A stretch of 64,000 nt of DNA, from NCBI RefSeq assembly GCF_017315985.1, contig NZ_JAFLVR010000005.1, positions 1-64,000 of the forward strand, written 5' to 3'. Positions 61,858 to 64,000 of the stretch are shown in pieces. Each line of letters begins with the position of its first letter. The stretch's first letter is position 1. The position numbers and the translations under genes were made by a program. Source of the DNA: Candidatus Enterococcus murrayae. GTDB lineage: Bacteria > Bacillota > Bacilli > Lactobacillales > Enterococcaceae. The notes beneath the pieces are model-generated. The model saw nothing but the letters and a program-made list of their open reading frames with translations, was not told the origin of the DNA and made no database searches.

Positions 61858-62176
61858 ACCCCTCGTCCTCCTCGTCTTCATCTTTAAATCTAATAAATAG
61901 AAACATCCAGAACACTCCGACTAAACAGAGCGCACCAATCAGCTGCATAAACTTCGATTGGCCTTTCTCCCCTGTTTGCGGCAATCTTCCTGTAGGTTCG
62001 TAGCTTTTTGTACTGGTTAAAGGAAGAACATTGTCCGGTTCAGGGCGCGGCTTTACGGGTTCTGTCGGACTAGTGCCGAAGCTGATACCAACATCTGTTT
62101 CTTCACTCGCCACAGCGGCAGAAGAAAAACAAAGGCTCAATAAAACCACGATCACCACCCCTTTTATTCGGTTCAC
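61844..62176 (-). CDS. Small LPXTG protein of the WxL locus
   Basis: A 110-residue protein starts at GTG 62,176 with AGGAAGTGAGGG upstream, five bases after the DUF916 gene stop; longer upstream frames lack a ribosome site. It has a signal peptide, a Pro-rich short stalk and the sorting signal LPQTGE with helix and acidic ending (DEDEEDEGYEY). Small LPXTG proteins are a regular member of WxL operons. Confidence 0.85.
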   Translation of the reverse strand: MNRIKGVVIVVLLSLCFSSAAVASEETDVGISFGTSPTEPVKPRPEPDNVLPLTSTKSYEPTGRLPQTGEKGQSKFMQLIGALCLVGVFWMFLFIRFKDEDEEDEGYEYQ

Positions 62177-62181
62177 ATCCC

Positions 62182-63252
62182 TCACTTCCTTTCTGGTTGC
62201 TGCCAACGGCGCTGACGATAGACAAGATACCCAACCAGAGCAATCAGTGCCGCAATTAATGCTAACGCTGCCCATAGTACCCATTCAGGGACACGAACTT
62301 TGTATACTGACTTATCATTGATTTTATCGACCGTTTCTCTGCCGATCGTAAATTCTTCATCCCATCGCCATGTTTTCCCATCGCCCTTCGCTACTCCGTG
62401 AAAGACGTAGGTACCCGCTTTAAAATTCTCCATTCCTAGTGGAATATTAAAATCAAAATTCGAATTCGGTGCTACAGAGAAATTTTCCTGTTTGTGTTCA
62501 TCAAGAACCGTTGTCTCACCTTTTCTAGTGATATGTCCTTTGATCACCATTTCCTGCAGCACTTTTGGTTGATCATTCTGAATCCGAGCCGCAATCACCT
62601 TGCGTCCATTGGATAAGTCTAGACGAACTTTTTTCAAGTGAAGATCCGCTCCGTGATTGAACTCTTCCTCGTCATCTTCGGTCAACATCAATGCAATCAC
62701 GTATGCGTATTCAGAAACCAAGCCCTCTTTCTTCTTATCTGCTTTGTCTTCTTTTTTTACAAAGCGGACAGAGCCAAGCTTTACACCGGTAAAAGGATCA
62801 TTTGGCGGAGTGATTTCAAACTCCACGATTTTTTCCTCTTTATTAGCGACAGTAATCTCTTTCATATCATCCTTCACCTTTACAAAACTCGTGATCGGAT
62901 TTTTGAGACTCTTATCCAGCTTTGGTTCACTTTGCGCATAGTCAATCGCTCCTACAGAGCTGCTGACGGCATCATGGACGGCGATCTTAACAGTGACAGG
63001 ATCTTTCTGCATACTTCGAACCTTAACTTGAATCGTTTGCGGTTTGTTTGGCTCAACATTTAAGTAGAAGTAAGTCTTGGTCATATCCACCTGATTCTCT
63101 GGTCGAACACTTTCGACTGTAAAACCAGCAGGACTTTGACCATTTTCCTTTTCCTTAGAATCCGCCGCAAAGCTGTATTGTGGGAATAAGAAACATCCAA
63201 TGATGGTCAGTAGCATAATTTTTCTGATGAGTTTGTCATATCGTTTTGCCAT
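62182..63252 (-). CDS. DUF916/DUF3324 WxL-interacting protein
   Basis: A 356-residue protein has a signal peptide (about residues 1-29), a DUF916 domain (about 38-170; FTVESVRPENQ and YFYLNVEP), a DUF3324 domain (about 180-305; LHLKKVRLDLSNG, NDQPK) and one C-terminal helix with a basic tail. Such proteins bind peptidoglycan and WxL partners and hold the complex at the wall. Start ATG 63,252 follows AGGAGG. Confidence 0.92.
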   Translation of the reverse strand: MAKRYDKLIRKIMLLTIIGCFLFPQYSFAADSKEKENGQSPAGFTVESVRPENQVDMTKTYFYLNVEPNKPQTIQVKVRSMQKDPVTVKIAVHDAVSSSVGAIDYAQSEPKLDKSLKNPITSFVKVKDDMKEITVANKEEKIVEFEITPPNDPFTGVKLGSVRFVKKEDKADKKKEGLVSEYAYVIALMLTEDDEEEFNHGADLHLKKVRLDLSNGRKVIAARIQNDQPKVLQEMVIKGHITRKGETTVLDEHKQENFSVAPNSNFDFNIPLGMENFKAGTYVFHGVAKGDGKTWRWDEEFTIGRETVDKINDKSVYKVRVPEWVLWAALALIAALIALVGYLVYRQRRWQQPERK

Positions 63253-63264
63253 GGCGTCCTCCTA

Positions 63265-63302
63265 CTATAAAGGGAGCGAGGAGACTCACTCCCGCTCCCT
63301 TT
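63265..63302 (-). terminator. Hairpin between the WxL and DUF916 genes
   Basis: AAAGGGAGCG and CGCTCCCTTT form a perfect 10-bp stem on the minus strand, with only a short T tail. It likely acts as a partial terminator that raises WxL protein output over the downstream genes. Confidence 0.7.
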
Positions 63303-63319
63303 AAAATGATTTCTATGAA

Positions 63320-63988
63320 TTAGATCGTGTCATCCAATGACCAAGTAACTTTACCTGTATATGATTGTTTTTCTACCGCTCTACTACCAGGGATTTCTAG
63401 AGCCATTCCACTTAATTGAGTCGCCGTCTTCCCTTTGAATGAGTGACCGCCACCTTTACCATTATCTTGCATTACTTCTTGGGCAGTACCATCTTCATCA
63501 ATTGTAGTTGTTGCAATAGCAACAGCCGTATGTTCTGTACGAGCCGCTACAACATTCGTTGTATCTGGGTGAGCTGTTCCACCGTCATAAGCCTTTACTT
63601 CATTATTGAATGATAATTTTGCTCCAGTCAGTCTGTGTCCGTCAGCTGATGTCAATTTGCCTAATTTGGCTGACAACTTCCATTCATCACTCACTGGATC
63701 GTCCGCCCGTGCATCGTTAACTACAACATATTTTTCTGATGTATCCTTCAGTGGGAAACTATGTGTGACCAAATTCACGTCATTAGCATCGCCAAATGCA
63801 AAAGATTTTGGTAACCATTGAATACTTAAGTCTCCTTTAGGTTCAGGGTTATCATGATCTTTAAATCCAATTCCTACTGTTGTATCTTCCTCTTGTACAT
63901 TTGCCGCTAACGCTGTTCCTCCAGATAAACAAATGCCTAATACACTTGCACTAGCCAATAAGCCAGCAACCAATTTCTTTTTACTCAT
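63320..63988 (-). CDS. WxL domain surface protein
   Basis: A 222-residue secreted protein has a signal peptide (about residues 1-29), then a WxL domain with both motifs: DEWKLSAKLG (about 102-111) and the ending GKVTWSLDDTI. The WxL domain binds peptidoglycan without covalent linkage. It is the first gene visible of the locus; its promoter is beyond the window. The length is typical of WxL-only proteins in enterococcal csc/WxL clusters. Confidence 0.93.
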   Translation of the reverse strand: MSKKKLVAGLLASASVLGICLSGGTALAANVQEEDTTVGIGFKDHDNPEPKGDLSIQWLPKSFAFGDANDVNLVTHSFPLKDTSEKYVVVNDARADDPVSDEWKLSAKLGKLTSADGHRLTGAKLSFNNEVKAYDGGTAHPDTTNVVAARTEHTAVAIATTTIDEDGTAQEVMQDNGKGGGHSFKGKTATQLSGMALEIPGSRAVEKQSYTGKVTWSLDDTI

Positions 63989-64000
63989 TTCTTTCTCTCT

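Overview
The window looks like Enterococcus DNA: low-GC Firmicute codon use, an antitoxin closely resembling Axe of Enterococcus faecium, a WxL/DUF916 surface locus, an IS256-family element and Tn916/EF1877-type conjugation genes. The species cannot be fixed from the sequence alone. It divides into two parts at about 39.57 kb. Bases 1 to about 39,567 look like the inside and right-hand end of an integrative and conjugative element (ICE) of the Tn916 superfamily. A 37-base tRNA 3'-end fragment at 39,531-39,567, followed by a plus-strand terminator, looks like the displaced tRNA end that such an element leaves behind. The integrase and the intact tRNA are expected beyond the left edge.

ICE part. 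The left plus-strand block (0.4-4.3 kb) has a LanF/BcrA-like ABC transporter with a small membrane protein, a zinc-ribbon protein of unknown function and a DnaD/DnaB-C-like protein. An IS256-family element (4,422-5,890) follows; its transposase carries an in-frame TGA. From 39.1 kb down to 6 kb almost everything is on the minus strand in Tn916-like order: two DUF961 proteins, a DUF4365 protein, coupling ATPase tcpA, a small DNA-binding protein, oriT, relaxase mobT, ardA, a DUF1989 metabolic cargo gene, a large VaFE/SpaA LPXTG adhesin, a sortase, a DUF3789 peptide, a glucosaminidase/M23 hydrolase, three unknown proteins, a PETPEV-repeat LPXTG protein, tcpC, tcpD, tcpE, an AbiE type IV toxin-antitoxin, ATPase tcpF, a lipoprotein, the EF1877-family membrane channel, an NlpC/P60 hydrolase and a TcpC-like membrane protein. 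Both motor ATPases, tcpA and tcpF, are split by complete group II introns. Exon joining restores frame precisely in both cases (499 and 838 residues).

Right part (40-64 kb), probably chromosomal. It begins with a small accessory strip: two ASCH-superfamily proteins, an Axe-like antitoxin whose expected partner Txe is absent and is replaced by an ASCH-domain gene, and a dead Rpn-type gene. A stress or immunity-like cluster follows (42.3-49.1 kb): a YknXYZ/MacAB-type ABC system, two CPBP membrane proteases (one with a degraded motif) and a family of related secreted proteins with four copies of one domain.

From 49.2 kb to the right edge a minus-strand cell-surface locus runs almost without gaps: WxL protein, DUF916/DUF3324 protein, small LPXTG protein, leucine-rich-repeat WxL protein with two C-terminal membrane helices, DUF1266 protein, two winged-helix regulators without a phosphoacceptor Asp, a glucosaminidase/CHAP hydrolase, a dedicated type I signal peptidase, a bitopic membrane protein, a DivIVA-like coiled-coil protein, an Ig-like LPXTG protein, a membrane protein and a lipoprotein. 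It reads as a self-contained surface-complex assembly module. The strongest candidates for something undescribed are the Axe-ASCH pair, the DUF4365 protein, the surface-assembly locus and the double intron control of conjugation.
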